Shown here piece by piece: positions 16,473 through 24,525 of a DNA stretch of 43,783 nucleotides. The DNA is from an uncultured Granulosicoccaceae bacterium (GTDB taxonomy: Bacteria > Pseudomonadota > Gammaproteobacteria > Granulosicoccales > Granulosicoccaceae), in assembly GCA_938005265.1 (NCBI GenBank), contig CALLOA010000043.1, positions 1-43,783 of the forward strand, in the 5' to 3' direction. The position numbers were made by a program, and so were the translations under genes. Below the pieces are notes generated by a model that saw nothing but the letters and a program-made list of their open reading frames with translations, searched no databases and was not told the origin of the DNA. Each line of letters opens with the position of its first letter. Position 1 is the first letter of the stretch.

Positions 16473-18251
16473 ATGAACAATGATTCAAACCAGGACGCGT
16501 GCATTGCCATGCGCAACAATAGAGTAACCGCCACTCATACAAAACTACCCGGTTGGCTGCGCTCGAGCAGCCTGCTGATTGCAACCGCTTTTGTCACCGC
16601 TTGCGGCTGGGTAGATTCAACAGGCAGCGGCTCACCTCAAGCAAACGATTCTGACTTCATCGTTTCGCCTGCGAACAATGGCCTGCAGGCATCCGGCCCA
16701 TTGGTAGAACTGCCGGGTACCAGTGTACTTCAGATTTCCGAACAGACCACACGGCGCTTGATTCCGGATTCACGATTATTCGGTGCTCAAGATTACATCT
16801 GGACACCTGCTTCACGCGGCAACCCTATTCTCAATTGCAATGCATTGGGAGACTTTAACACTCCACTTGCAACCAGCAGTCTGAGTGATGCCTGCAGTCT
16901 GAGCGGTAGTTGCGACGTTGGCATGGTTGACGTGACCGATCAAGTTGGCCAGCTGGCATTTGACATAACAGCACCACAACTCAGATCTCCCGCCGCAGTG
17001 GGCTATCGCCTGGACGGGTTCTTTGCCGATGGTAGTGTGGTTTCGGAATACTATGCCCTTTGCATGATTTCGATCAATGAAGCTCCTGTGGCTGTGGATG
17101 ACCTGTTCACAGTAGTGCGAGGTGAAACACTGAGAGTAAACGGCAATGACCAGGTCACTCTGTTGAGCAATGACAGTGATGACATCGATACCAGCAACAG
17201 AACATTTGAAATCAATACCACACCAGCGCGGGGCCCCCGGCTGGCCAGTAACTTTAGCTTGCAGAACGACGGGGGTTTTATCTATACCCCTGCTCCCGGA
17301 AATAATCAGGGCGTAGACTTTGACCGCTTTACTTATGAATTAATCGATGGTCTGCATGTCTCTACAGCCAACGCCATCATACGGATTGTTGAATCTAACT
17401 CACAACCTGACCAACTGGCGCAGATACCCAATCTCAGGATAGTTAACGGCCAATCGATAGCAACTGACAACCCGGCCTTCGACTTATCAGAGTATTTTTC
17501 CGACCCGGATGGCGATATGCTGCAATTCAGTACAACGGCAGATTCTCTTCCGGCATCTGGCAATCTGCAGCTGAGCACAAACGGGCAACTGTCAGGCACC
17601 GTTACCGACGCTGACATTGGAGACTACAACGTTACGGTTATTGTGTTTGACGGTTCAAACACGCTGAACAACACGTTCACTCTATCGATCACTGCCGCAT
17701 CCTCTGCACAAAACCAGGCACCGGTGATTGCGCCAGTCAACATGCTGCTAATAACTGAAGGCCAACGCATTAATTTTATTGTGAGTGCCAGTGATGCCGA
17801 TGGCGACGACCTGAGTTACAGCCTCTCAGCTGATACTGCAGACTTTTTGTCAATCAACAGCAACAACGGCAGGCTGCGTGGTGTTGCCCGCGACCTCGGT
17901 TTGTTTCCAGTGACAATTATCGTTTCAGATTCGCAGAGCAGCAGCTCATTGACTTTCCTGATAAGAGTGGTGAACGGCAACAACCGTGCTCCTGTAGTCG
18001 ACGATATAGCCAATGCCGTTTTCAATCAGGCTTTCACCTACGATGTATCGGTGTTCTTTGATGATCCTGACAATGATTTCCTGAGCTTCACTGCCATCAA
18101 CCTGCCAGCCGGTGTCAGCATCAGTAACAACGGCATTATCAGTGGCTCGCCCAGCTCCGCAAACAGTGGACCACACTTTATTCAAGTGACCGCCGATGAC
18201 GGCAATCTGGGCATGGTTACCGATGGTTTTTTACTTACACTGGAACCTTGA
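16473..18251 (+). CDS. Lipoprotein with cadherin/Ig-like domains
   Basis: Secreted surface or periplasmic protein of 592 residues. A basic N-terminus and hydrophobic stretch end in a lipobox VTAC (Cys near residue 44), so lipid attachment is likely. After a globular N-terminal part, residues about 205-310 look like a cadherin-type/VCBS module (APVAVDDLFTVVRGE, LLSNDSDD, GGFIYTPAPGNNQGVDFDRF). Three He_PIG/dystroglycan-like repeats follow (starting near 313, 415 and 510), each with a DPDGD or DADGD calcium-type turn and a SGTVTD/RGVARD/SGSPSS strand. The first ATG has only a weak ribosome site, and an ATG 12 codons later would give a more usual signal length. Probably an adhesin-like or structural lipoprotein; no enzyme domain is seen. 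Confidence 0.8.
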   Translation: MNNDSNQDACIAMRNNRVTATHTKLPGWLRSSSLLIATAFVTACGWVDSTGSGSPQANDSDFIVSPANNGLQASGPLVELPGTSVLQISEQTTRRLIPDSRLFGAQDYIWTPASRGNPILNCNALGDFNTPLATSSLSDACSLSGSCDVGMVDVTDQVGQLAFDITAPQLRSPAAVGYRLDGFFADGSVVSEYYALCMISINEAPVAVDDLFTVVRGETLRVNGNDQVTLLSNDSDDIDTSNRTFEINTTPARGPRLASNFSLQNDGGFIYTPAPGNNQGVDFDRFTYELIDGLHVSTANAIIRIVESNSQPDQLAQIPNLRIVNGQSIATDNPAFDLSEYFSDPDGDMLQFSTTADSLPASGNLQLSTNGQLSGTVTDADIGDYNVTVIVFDGSNTLNNTFTLSITAASSAQNQAPVIAPVNMLLITEGQRINFIVSASDADGDDLSYSLSADTADFLSINSNNGRLRGVARDLGLFPVTIIVSDSQSSSSLTFLIRVVNGNNRAPVVDDIANAVFNQAFTYDVSVFFDDPDNDFLSFTAINLPAGVSISNNGIISGSPSSANSGPHFIQVTADDGNLGMVTDGFLLTLEP

Positions 18252-18255
18252 AGAC

Positions 18256-18278
18256 TGTGCCCACCCGCTGTGGGCACA
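18256..18278. terminator. Stem-loop after the Ig-like lipoprotein gene
   Basis: TGTGCCCAC (18256-18264) pairs perfectly with GTGGGCACA (18270-18278) with a 5-nt loop. There is no U-tract, so it may protect the 3' end or assist Rho rather than terminate alone. It lies four bases after the stop, between two convergent genes. Confidence 0.55.
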
Positions 18279-18332
18279 GCGATGTTCCTGACTGATGGAT
18301 TCCCGCCTTTGCGGCAATCCACCGCTCTCACT

Positions 18333-19340
18333 TCAGGCACGTGAAGATCGTGCCTCTGCCAGTACACACAACAGCTCAAACATCAGATTGGCCGCAGACA
18401 TTGCGGTTAGGCCGGCGTGATCAAACGGAGGCGAGACTTCCACCAGATCGGCACCGACCAGATTAAGCCCACCCAATCCACGAATAAGAAGTTGCGCCTC
18501 AAGGGTTGTCAGACCACCGATTTCCGGCGTGCCTGTACCGGGTGCGAAAGCCGGGTCAAGACTGTCTATGTCGAAACTGATATAGCAGGGTATGTCACCG
18601 ATCAGTGACTGCACTTCCTGCAACACAGCTTCGACTCCCAGCTTATAAAACTCCTCCATGTACATAACCCGCATACCCGAGTCATGGCTAAATGCCCAAA
18701 CACCGGTGTCATTGACCGAGCCACGAATACCAATTTGAATAACTTTTTCCGCGTCCAGCAACCCCTCTTCCACCGCTCGCCTGAAAGGCGCGCCATGATG
18801 AAATTTCGACCCCATATAATCGTCGCCGGTATCACAATGCGCATCGATGTGTACCATGGCAAGCGGCGCATCCGCAGCCAGAGCGCGCAAAATAGGTAGC
18901 GATACGGAATGGTCACCGCCGATCGACAATGGCATGACACCGGCGGCTTTAATCAATCTGAAATACTGTTCGATGCAGTCATGACTTTGTTGCAGCTCGA
19001 ATGGCGATGGTATCCACGCATCACCAATATCAGCAACACGACAAAGTGTATGAGGGGCAACACCGGTAGCCTGATTATTTAATCGCACAAGGCTTGACTG
19101 ATTACGCACTTCACGTGGGCCGTGACGTGCCCCCGGTCGATTGGTAACGCCACCATCGAATGGCACACCAACGATTCCGATATCGACTGTATCCAGATCA
19201 TCCGTCCACGGAGCACGCAGAAAAGTCGGCAACCCCGTGTAGCGGGGGCGCGCAATGGGGTTGGCGAATTCCGGATAGCCCGATAAGTCGGGATAAGCCG
19301 CATAACCATCTTTCTTGTCAGAGTCGGAATGCTTGGTCAT
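18333..19340 (-). CDS. Agmatinase-family ureohydrolase
   Basis: Manganese enzyme that removes urea from a guanidino compound, 335 residues. All metal ligands are visible: [22 protein letters not shown] and [19 protein letters not shown]. The extended N-terminus ([13 protein letters not shown]) and the segment [16 protein letters not shown], together with [15 protein letters not shown], resemble guanidinobutyrase and guanidinopropionase (GbuA/GpuA) more than E. coli SpeB, so the substrate may be agmatine, 4-guanidinobutyrate or a related compound. It could connect to polyamine metabolism, but the polyamine-type transporter is 13 kb away and not linked. It is separated from the following minus-strand phosphatase gene by about 100 bp and may be cotranscribed. 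Confidence 0.88.
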   Translation of the reverse strand: MTKHSDSDKKDGYAAYPDLSGYPEFANPIARPRYTGLPTFLRAPWTDDLDTVDIGIVGVPFDGGVTNRPGARHGPREVRNQSSLVRLNNQATGVAPHTLCRVADIGDAWIPSPFELQQSHDCIEQYFRLIKAAGVMPLSIGGDHSVSLPILRALAADAPLAMVHIDAHCDTGDDYMGSKFHHGAPFRRAVEEGLLDAEKVIQIGIRGSVNDTGVWAFSHDSGMRVMYMEEFYKLGVEAVLQEVQSLIGDIPCYISFDIDSLDPAFAPGTGTPEIGGLTTLEAQLLIRGLGGLNLVGADLVEVSPPFDHAGLTAMSAANLMFELLCVLAEARSSRA

Positions 19341-19439
19341 ATTTCTTACTAATCAGGATTTAAGCGAAGCAGATATCTGAAACTTATCACGCGACATTCA
19401 GCCACAAAGGCAAATTCAAGGTGCCGGGCCAGTCAGGGA

Positions 19440-20339
19440 CTATGAGGACATGATCAGGGCCAGAGCCTCCTGATGCAACTCGGCCGTTGCCGCGGCCACG
19501 ATATCACCACCGCTGTTCACGGCTGCACCAGACCAGTCTGTGATTACCCCGCCGGACGCCTCAATCAATGGTATCAGCGCCTGTATGTCATAAGGCTCCA
19601 GCGCCGGCTCAATGACAAGATCAACATAGCCACAGGCAAGCATCGCATAACCATAACAATCGGTACCGTATCGTGTGGACGCCACAGCCTGCGTCAGTCG
19701 TTCATACAGCGGCCAGTTCTTGCCGCGGTAAATATCCGGCGAAGTGATGCACAGCAGGGAGTCTTTTAAAGAGGTTGTGGCGCTACTGGCCAGTGACTGG
19801 CGTGCCCCCTGATTTTCAACATAGGCTTGTATTGCCAACGCCTCATCACCGGACAAAGTTGCGCCACAGGTGGCAACGAAGCGCTCGCCCATTACCGGTT
19901 GGTCCATCACTCCGAGAACAGAACGACAGCCATCATATAGTGAGATCAATGTACCCCAGGTTGTCAGGCCACAGACAAAACCTCGTGTGCCATCAATCGG
20001 ATCGAGCACCCAGGTGAGCCCGCTACGGGTCGCCTTGTAACCATATTCCTCACCGTATACACCGTCCTCTGGACAGTAGCGCTCAATCACGTCCCGAATA
20101 GCCTTTTCCGCATTGCGATCACCCACCGTGACAGGGTCATAACTGCCGCGTGTCGTAGAAATTTTATTCTCCAGCTTGTTCTCAACCGACTGCAAGGCAC
20201 GAAAGTGAGGCAGTATCGCCTCGCCTGCTGCATCTGCCATGAGATTGGCGTGTTTGAGCGCCTGTGTAAGCGCAGCTTGATCAAGCACCGTCGCGGTTCC
20301 GTGGCCCGGGCCTTCAGGTGACAAAAATTCGATACTCAA
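19440..20339 (-). CDS. Inositol-monophosphatase-family phosphatase, HisN-like
   Basis: Mg2+-dependent phosphatase of about 299 residues. Signature motifs are clear: GEEYG (metal Glu), WVLDPIDGTRGFV (metal Asp pair and phosphate-binding turn), a WGTLISLYDG strand, and the C-terminal ALEPYDIQALIPLIEASGG with its metal Asp. The sequence between the motifs (LGVMDQPVMGERFVA) resembles histidinol-phosphatases of the HisN type more than SuhB or CysQ, so histidinol phosphate is the favoured substrate. The start is uncertain: no ATG exists before residue 37. I favour the TTG at 20339, with GGAGAG six bases upstream; a TTG at 20351 is possible. The enzyme is not near other his genes. It is upstream of the ureohydrolase on the same strand. 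Confidence 0.82.
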   Translation of the reverse strand: MSIEFLSPEGPGHGTATVLDQAALTQALKHANLMADAAGEAILPHFRALQSVENKLENKISTTRGSYDPVTVGDRNAEKAIRDVIERYCPEDGVYGEEYGYKATRSGLTWVLDPIDGTRGFVCGLTTWGTLISLYDGCRSVLGVMDQPVMGERFVATCGATLSGDEALAIQAYVENQGARQSLASSATTSLKDSLLCITSPDIYRGKNWPLYERLTQAVASTRYGTDCYGYAMLACGYVDLVIEPALEPYDIQALIPLIEASGGVITDWSGAAVNSGGDIVAAATAELHQEALALIMSS

Positions 20340-20351
20340 TGCGCTCTCCAA

Positions 20352-20926
20352 CCTTGTTTTGCAGTTCCTGGCGATTCCCGAGAAGTCGCACTACACGCCA
20401 AATCGTGTCCGCGAACAACATTAACTTTTTGTAATGTTTTCTGTTGAACCAGCCAGTGAGGTGATGAAAAAAATTTGACGACCCTGTTTTAGATTCAGCG
20501 ATTTCATCAAAACGGAGTCTGATCGTCGTCGAGCAATTTTCCTGACACATGGACTTAACCACTGGGTGGTCAGGGTAATAGAGTCGACAGAACGCGCTCA
20601 CGGTGATCTCCGCAACGCGTCGGTTGGCAACACTACATGATCCCGATTGTCAGTATTCTGCCATTGCCAAGTCTGTAAATAACCTTTTATTTTCAACGCG
20701 TTTAAAAAAGAAAAACGTGCCAACGACAAGAACCCGACAAGACGAAAGACCAGGAGTTTTTCGAATTCCGTATGGCAGCCAGCCAGCGCCTGAATTGCTG
20801 CCGGAAGTGACTATAATTTTGCGACCCGAAGGTGTTGGACAGGCTTGCTGCAAACACACCAGACACTAATTGTGAAACGGCTTTCAGCTTCACACAGCTA
20901 CTGATTTTTATAAAAACAAGAACACG
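20352..20926. other. 575-bp intergenic region
   Basis: Divergent region between the HisN-like gene and the small lipoprotein gene. A 95-codon minus-strand frame (20314-20601) overlaps the HisN-like start and has no recognisable product, so it is not called. The half near 20812 holds a promoter-like sequence for the plus-strand lipoprotein and GDPD pair. Confidence 0.4.
20812..20817 (+). promoter_or_regulatory. Candidate -10 box (TATAAT) for the lipoprotein-GDPD operon
   Basis: A consensus TATAAT with a TG two bases upstream (GTGACTATAAT) lies about 110 bp before the lipoprotein start. There is no good -35 at 16-18 bp, so the call rests on the -10 alone. Confidence 0.35.
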
Positions 20927-21379
20927 ATGTCCTCAATTAACATGTCAACATCCGGCACAGGCACTGACGCACAGCAAGAAAGCGTCACAGCCCGTGATAG
21001 CAGCGCCACCACAAAACCAGCTGCAAACAGAAACCTTCTAGTGACGCTAAAGTTCCGCGTACGGTATTTTGTGGTTCTGGTCCCTGCGCTGTTTTCCATT
21101 CTGGTAAGCGGCTGCGCAAGCATTGACCTGAAACGAATGACTTACGATGTACTTCGCCAACAGGACTGCCTTTACAACAACTTCGATGAACTGTGCACAC
21201 GATCATTTGCGCTGGACTATTTCGACTACACCCAGGCACGCAATCATTACCTGCAGACAATCAGCCGTGATAACGAACAATCAACGGTAAGCCTGCCACT
21301 TCAATCTGCCGCAAACGTTGAACAACTGAGCAAGCTGTCAGCCGTTACATCGCTTGCACAACTTGACCTGACACTGTGA
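20927..21379 (+). CDS. Small lipoprotein, unknown function
   Basis: A 150-residue product with a long hydrophilic N-terminus (Ser/Thr-rich), a helix at about 47-62 and a lipobox LVSGCAS (Cys about residue 64). The mature part is about 87 residues: an acidic, aromatic-rich segment with two cysteines (QQDCLYNNFDELCTRSFAL) and no recognised family. The N-terminal extension before the signal is long, so a downstream start near the RYFVVLV region may be the real one; no ATG with a good ribosome site was found there. The stop (21377-21379) is one base before the ATG of the GDPD gene, so translation of the two is coupled. Confidence 0.65.
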   Translation: MSSINMSTSGTGTDAQQESVTARDSSATTKPAANRNLLVTLKFRVRYFVVLVPALFSILVSGCASIDLKRMTYDVLRQQDCLYNNFDELCTRSFALDYFDYTQARNHYLQTISRDNEQSTVSLPLQSAANVEQLSKLSAVTSLAQLDLTL

Positions 21380-21380
21380 C

Positions 21381-22112
21381 ATGCTCAACCTGCCCCGCAT
21401 CATCGCACATCGAGGCGAATCGGCCCTGGCGCCTGAAAATACCATTGCTGCATGTGAGCTGGCATTGAGCAATGGTGCAAGCTGGTTGGAAGTCGATGTC
21501 AATATAAGCCGCGACGGTGAGCTCTTTCTACATCACGATGACACTCTTGAGCGCTGCACCAATGGCAGTGGCTATTTGGTACAAAAGACCCGTGACGAAC
21601 TACGTAAGCTCGATGCAGGCAGCTGGTTCAGTGAGACCTATGCCGGTGAAAGACCCGGCACTCTTGATGAGCTGGTAGAACTACTGGCAACAAAAAATGG
21701 CGGGCTTAATCTCGAAGTTAAACCGACACCGGGATGGGAGTACCCGCTGGTGGATGCAGTCAGCAAGCGAGTTAAGAACGATTGGCCACAAAACGTACCT
21801 CTACTCATATCAAGCTTCAGCCCATTGGCCCTGCAGGAGCTGCGCAAACAACTTCCTGAGGCACAACTGGGGTTACTGGTTAGCGCTATTCCCGATGACT
21901 GGCAAAATTGGATGCAGCGGTTTCAATGCAACACATTTCATTGTGCCGAGTCGTTCGTTAACCAGGATTTTTGCGAACAGGCAAACGAGGCAGGAATTTC
22001 TGTGCTTTGCTACACCTGCAACGATGCAAACCGTGCCGAGGAATTACTGTCGATGGGTGTATCCAGTATCTTCTCTGACAAACCGTCTGAGCTGGCGCGC
22101 ATACCAGGCTAA
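21381..22112 (+). CDS. Glycerophosphodiester phosphodiesterase, UgpQ-like
   Basis: Cytoplasmic enzyme that cleaves glycerophosphodiesters to glycerol 3-phosphate and an alcohol, 243 residues, typical of UgpQ-like GDPDs. The catalytic and metal residues are visible: IAHRGESALAPENT (His-Arg and Glu-Asn), LEVDVNISRDGELFLHHDDT (Glu, Asp and His), NLEVKP (metal Glu) and the C-terminal WTCN-like motif CYTCNDANRAEELLSMGV. No signal peptide is present, so it acts inside the cell, unlike GlpQ. It starts one base after the small lipoprotein gene and is cotranscribed with it. It ends about 40 bp before a convergent lipoprotein gene. Confidence 0.9.
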   Translation: MLNLPRIIAHRGESALAPENTIAACELALSNGASWLEVDVNISRDGELFLHHDDTLERCTNGSGYLVQKTRDELRKLDAGSWFSETYAGERPGTLDELVELLATKNGGLNLEVKPTPGWEYPLVDAVSKRVKNDWPQNVPLLISSFSPLALQELRKQLPEAQLGLLVSAIPDDWQNWMQRFQCNTFHCAESFVNQDFCEQANEAGISVLCYTCNDANRAEELLSMGVSSIFSDKPSELARIPG

Positions 22113-22137
22113 GCCGGCAACCGGCAACCGGCAGCCT
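22113..22137. repeat. CGGCAAC repeats with hairpin potential
   Basis: Directly after the GDPD stop, GCCGGCAACCGGCAACCGGCAGCC contains overlapping repeats and CCGG palindromes. It may act as a weak 3' structure between convergent genes; there is no U-tract. Confidence 0.4.
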
Positions 22138-22148
22138 CACCAGAACTA

Positions 22149-23063
22149 TCAACCAGCGGCTTCGGTATTGGTAAACAGAAATCGCCGCTCAGGCAATTTG
22201 AACGGTTTGGCAGAAAACTGTATCGGCAAGTCACCCCGTGCAATCTGTTTCAGCAAGCGTCGCCATTCAGGCTTCCAGCAACACCCATGTGTATATCCCG
22301 CGTATTCAACACCGTAACTGTTGGGCTGTTTCCAGATCCATTTTCGGGCTAGTGTCGGCGGGATATTGTCATCATTCCCACCCATAAGATGGATCTGTAC
22401 GATGGATTCGTTCAGCGCAGGCCGTGTCACCGGATTCAGTGAATTGAACAATGGCGAATAACCGTGCAAATCAGTCCAGCCTTCAATATCGATATTGCCG
22501 GCAACCGTTACCACCGTTTTAGTCGAAGGCAGAGATTCAGCCATAAGCAGTGCCAGAGCGCCACCACCACTGTGACCAAACAGATTAACCTGTGTGGCAC
22601 CTCGACGGCGTGCTTCCAGCCTAACTATATCGACCATGCTGTTGACCACCGTTGGCGAGTAACGTGCTGACGTCCACAGATCAGGGGTGCAGCCCGGCGT
22701 TTCTGAAAAGCCGTTGTAACAGGGCCGGCCAATATAAACCGCCGCGGATTCATCAACCGCCATCAAATGCAGCATCATTGGCCAGCGGGGCGTCGGATCG
22801 GCGACAACAAAGTACCGGAATACCCAAGGCAGCCCGTCACCTTCAAGATAGACATTCAGCACGCCCTCTTGCAACGGCTTGTTATTACTGAACAGGCGAT
22901 GGGAAAAATTCTGTGATAGCTCAACCGACTCATCAAGCCCTTGTCGGGCAGCTATGGATTGCAAAGCGCCAGTGGGCGTACTCGCACAGCCGCCCAGAAC
23001 GAATACCACCAGGAGCAGCCACAGCAAACGTAAACGCCCCGTATTCGCACTGCAATGAAGCAT
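22149..23063 (-). CDS. Lipoprotein with alpha/beta-hydrolase fold
   Basis: Probable outer-membrane or periplasmic lipoprotein hydrolase. A signal peptide ends in the lipobox VLGGCAS. From the ATG at 23063 the Cys would be residue 26, which is the usual size; a longer frame begins at 23108. The nucleophile elbow GHSGGGALALLMAE is in mid-protein (Ser nucleophile). Before it lie YLEGDGLPW and RPCYNGF with conserved-looking aromatic residues. A late HLMGGNDDNIPP segment could hold the acid, and YAGYTHGCCWKPEW the catalytic His. The triad seems complete. The substrate is unknown; lipase or esterase activity is inferred. The gene converges on GDPD with about 37 bp between them and stands alone. Confidence 0.75.
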   Translation of the reverse strand: MLHCSANTGRLRLLWLLLVVFVLGGCASTPTGALQSIAARQGLDESVELSQNFSHRLFSNNKPLQEGVLNVYLEGDGLPWVFRYFVVADPTPRWPMMLHLMAVDESAAVYIGRPCYNGFSETPGCTPDLWTSARYSPTVVNSMVDIVRLEARRRGATQVNLFGHSGGGALALLMAESLPSTKTVVTVAGNIDIEGWTDLHGYSPLFNSLNPVTRPALNESIVQIHLMGGNDDNIPPTLARKWIWKQPNSYGVEYAGYTHGCCWKPEWRRLLKQIARGDLPIQFSAKPFKLPERRFLFTNTEAAG

Positions 23064-23108
23064 GCAGTTGCGTAAATCTGAGGGGCTTTCCAAATTCAAT
23101 GTGAACAT

Positions 23109-23415
23109 TGTCTGTAATTCGATTTTTCCGGCACTTATGGCCCGACATGGTGCATCCGGGATTCTGCTAAACCGGGTTGGTGTTTCCAGCCATGGTTGCC
23201 GTTTTTTGCAAGATTGCAGCCGCTAACCAGCTCATGCAAGATAGTTTTAGTAAAACCATTATCATGGCATGTAACATGAAGTTAATGACAGGTTGGGAAC
23301 GATACAACCGATGCCATCCCAAACCCGTATAAACTATTGTTTTAACAGATTTCCGTTACAAGCTACGGAACACAGCTCAGGCTGACAGGGCCAAAAGCCC
23401 TAACAGGAAGTAACC
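23109..23415. other. 307-bp divergent region before the RND genes
   Basis: Promoter region of the RND operon and of the lipoprotein hydrolase. AT-rich blocks (about 23240-23350) are present, but no hexamer pair is good enough to call. No gene is supported. Confidence 0.35.
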
Positions 23416-24525
23416 ATGAACAAATCCGTTTTTGCTGCAGGGGCAATTTTACTGGTTCTTGCGCTCTGGATGTTGAGCGGACTTATCCCCGCAAGCTCCA
23501 AAGACGAGCCGGAAAATGGCGCACAAGCCACCTCAACCGGCGATGCTGAAGCCAACAGTACGGCCAGCAGTGCGAATCTGATGAAAGTTCAGATTATCGA
23601 CACTGCCGCAGTACAACGTACCCGGGAAATTACCCTGCAAGGTCAACTTGATCCGCTACGTCGTCTCGAAGTCGTGGCCCAAACCGGTGGCACGGTTGAA
23701 TCAATCCCGGTCATCAAGGGCAGCCGTGTCAAACAAGGTGAGGTTCTGGTCAAACTCGGGCTGGATACCAAAGAAACCGATCTGGCAGAAGCCAATGCCC
23801 TGCTGAGTTCAGCGTTGGCTGAACAAAAAGCTGCTTCAAGACTACAGCAACGGGGATTGCAATCAGAACTGGCACTGCAACAGGCCAATGCACGCCTGGC
23901 TAGCGCGCGCGCCGCGCGCGACAGGATCTCCCTGCAGATTACACAAACCCAGATAACAGCACCGTTCGATGCCATCATCAACGATATACCGGTCAACGAG
24001 GGCGAGTTGCTGGAAAGAGGCATGATGGTCGCAGACCTGATCGATGACAGCGCCTTCGTGATTACAGCGGCAGCATCCCAACAGACAGTCAGCCAGATTA
24101 CAAACGGCCAGAAAGTTCGTGCAAAACTGATTACCGGGGAAGAGCTGGTCGGTGAAATCACCTTCCTCTCCGCAGTTGCCGATCCACTATCACGCAGCTT
24201 CACCGTTGAAGCACGTCTGCAAAAAGCTGACACAGATCTGGTATCCGGTGTCAGCGCCTCCCTGCTGATACCGGTTGAAAGCATTGCCGCGGTACAAGTA
24301 TCAGCATCAGCAATTGCGCTGGGCGATGATGGCGAGATCGGCGTCAAAACGGTTGATCAAGAAAACCGGGTCGAGTTTTACCCGGTTACCATTATCAGTT
24401 CTGACACAGCTGGCGCCTGGGTCACCGGCATACCGGCTGGCAGTCGCGTGATCACCCTTGGCCAGGGTTTTGTGAATGTCGGTGAACAGGTCGATCCGGT
24501 CAGCGAGCCGGCGCAAACACTATGA
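23416..24525 (+). CDS. RND efflux periplasmic adaptor (membrane fusion protein)
   Basis: Adaptor joining the RND pump to an outer-membrane channel, 369 residues. An N-terminal helix (about 5-25) anchors or exports it, followed by a Ser/Ala/Glu-rich linker. The lipoyl half-domain VVAQTGGTVESIPVIKGSRVKQGEVLV leads into an alpha-hairpin (about 120-165, rich in Ala, Gln and Arg), the second lipoyl half (ITAPFDAIINDIPVNEGELLE) and a beta-barrel domain. This matches the HlyD/AcrA-type family. The start is well supported by AGGA eight bases upstream of the ATG. Its stop overlaps the next start by four bases (ATGA), so it is translationally coupled to the pump gene. Confidence 0.9.
   Translation: MNKSVFAAGAILLVLALWMLSGLIPASSKDEPENGAQATSTGDAEANSTASSANLMKVQIIDTAAVQRTREITLQGQLDPLRRLEVVAQTGGTVESIPVIKGSRVKQGEVLVKLGLDTKETDLAEANALLSSALAEQKAASRLQQRGLQSELALQQANARLASARAARDRISLQITQTQITAPFDAIINDIPVNEGELLERGMMVADLIDDSAFVITAAASQQTVSQITNGQKVRAKLITGEELVGEITFLSAVADPLSRSFTVEARLQKADTDLVSGVSASLLIPVESIAAVQVSASAIALGDDGEIGVKTVDQENRVEFYPVTIISSDTAGAWVTGIPAGSRVITLGQGFVNVGEQVDPVSEPAQTL

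Noticed and set aside
20314..20601. 95-codon minus-strand frame before the HisN-like gene
   Set aside because: Overlaps the start of the HisN-like gene in another frame; no ribosome site. The segment around TGWFNRKHYKKLMLFADT looks protein-like, but I could not name a family, so no gene or transposase remnant is claimed.
23643..24347. 234-codon minus-strand frame
   Set aside because: Antisense to the RND adaptor; low-complexity Ser/Ala/Arg product with no ribosome site.
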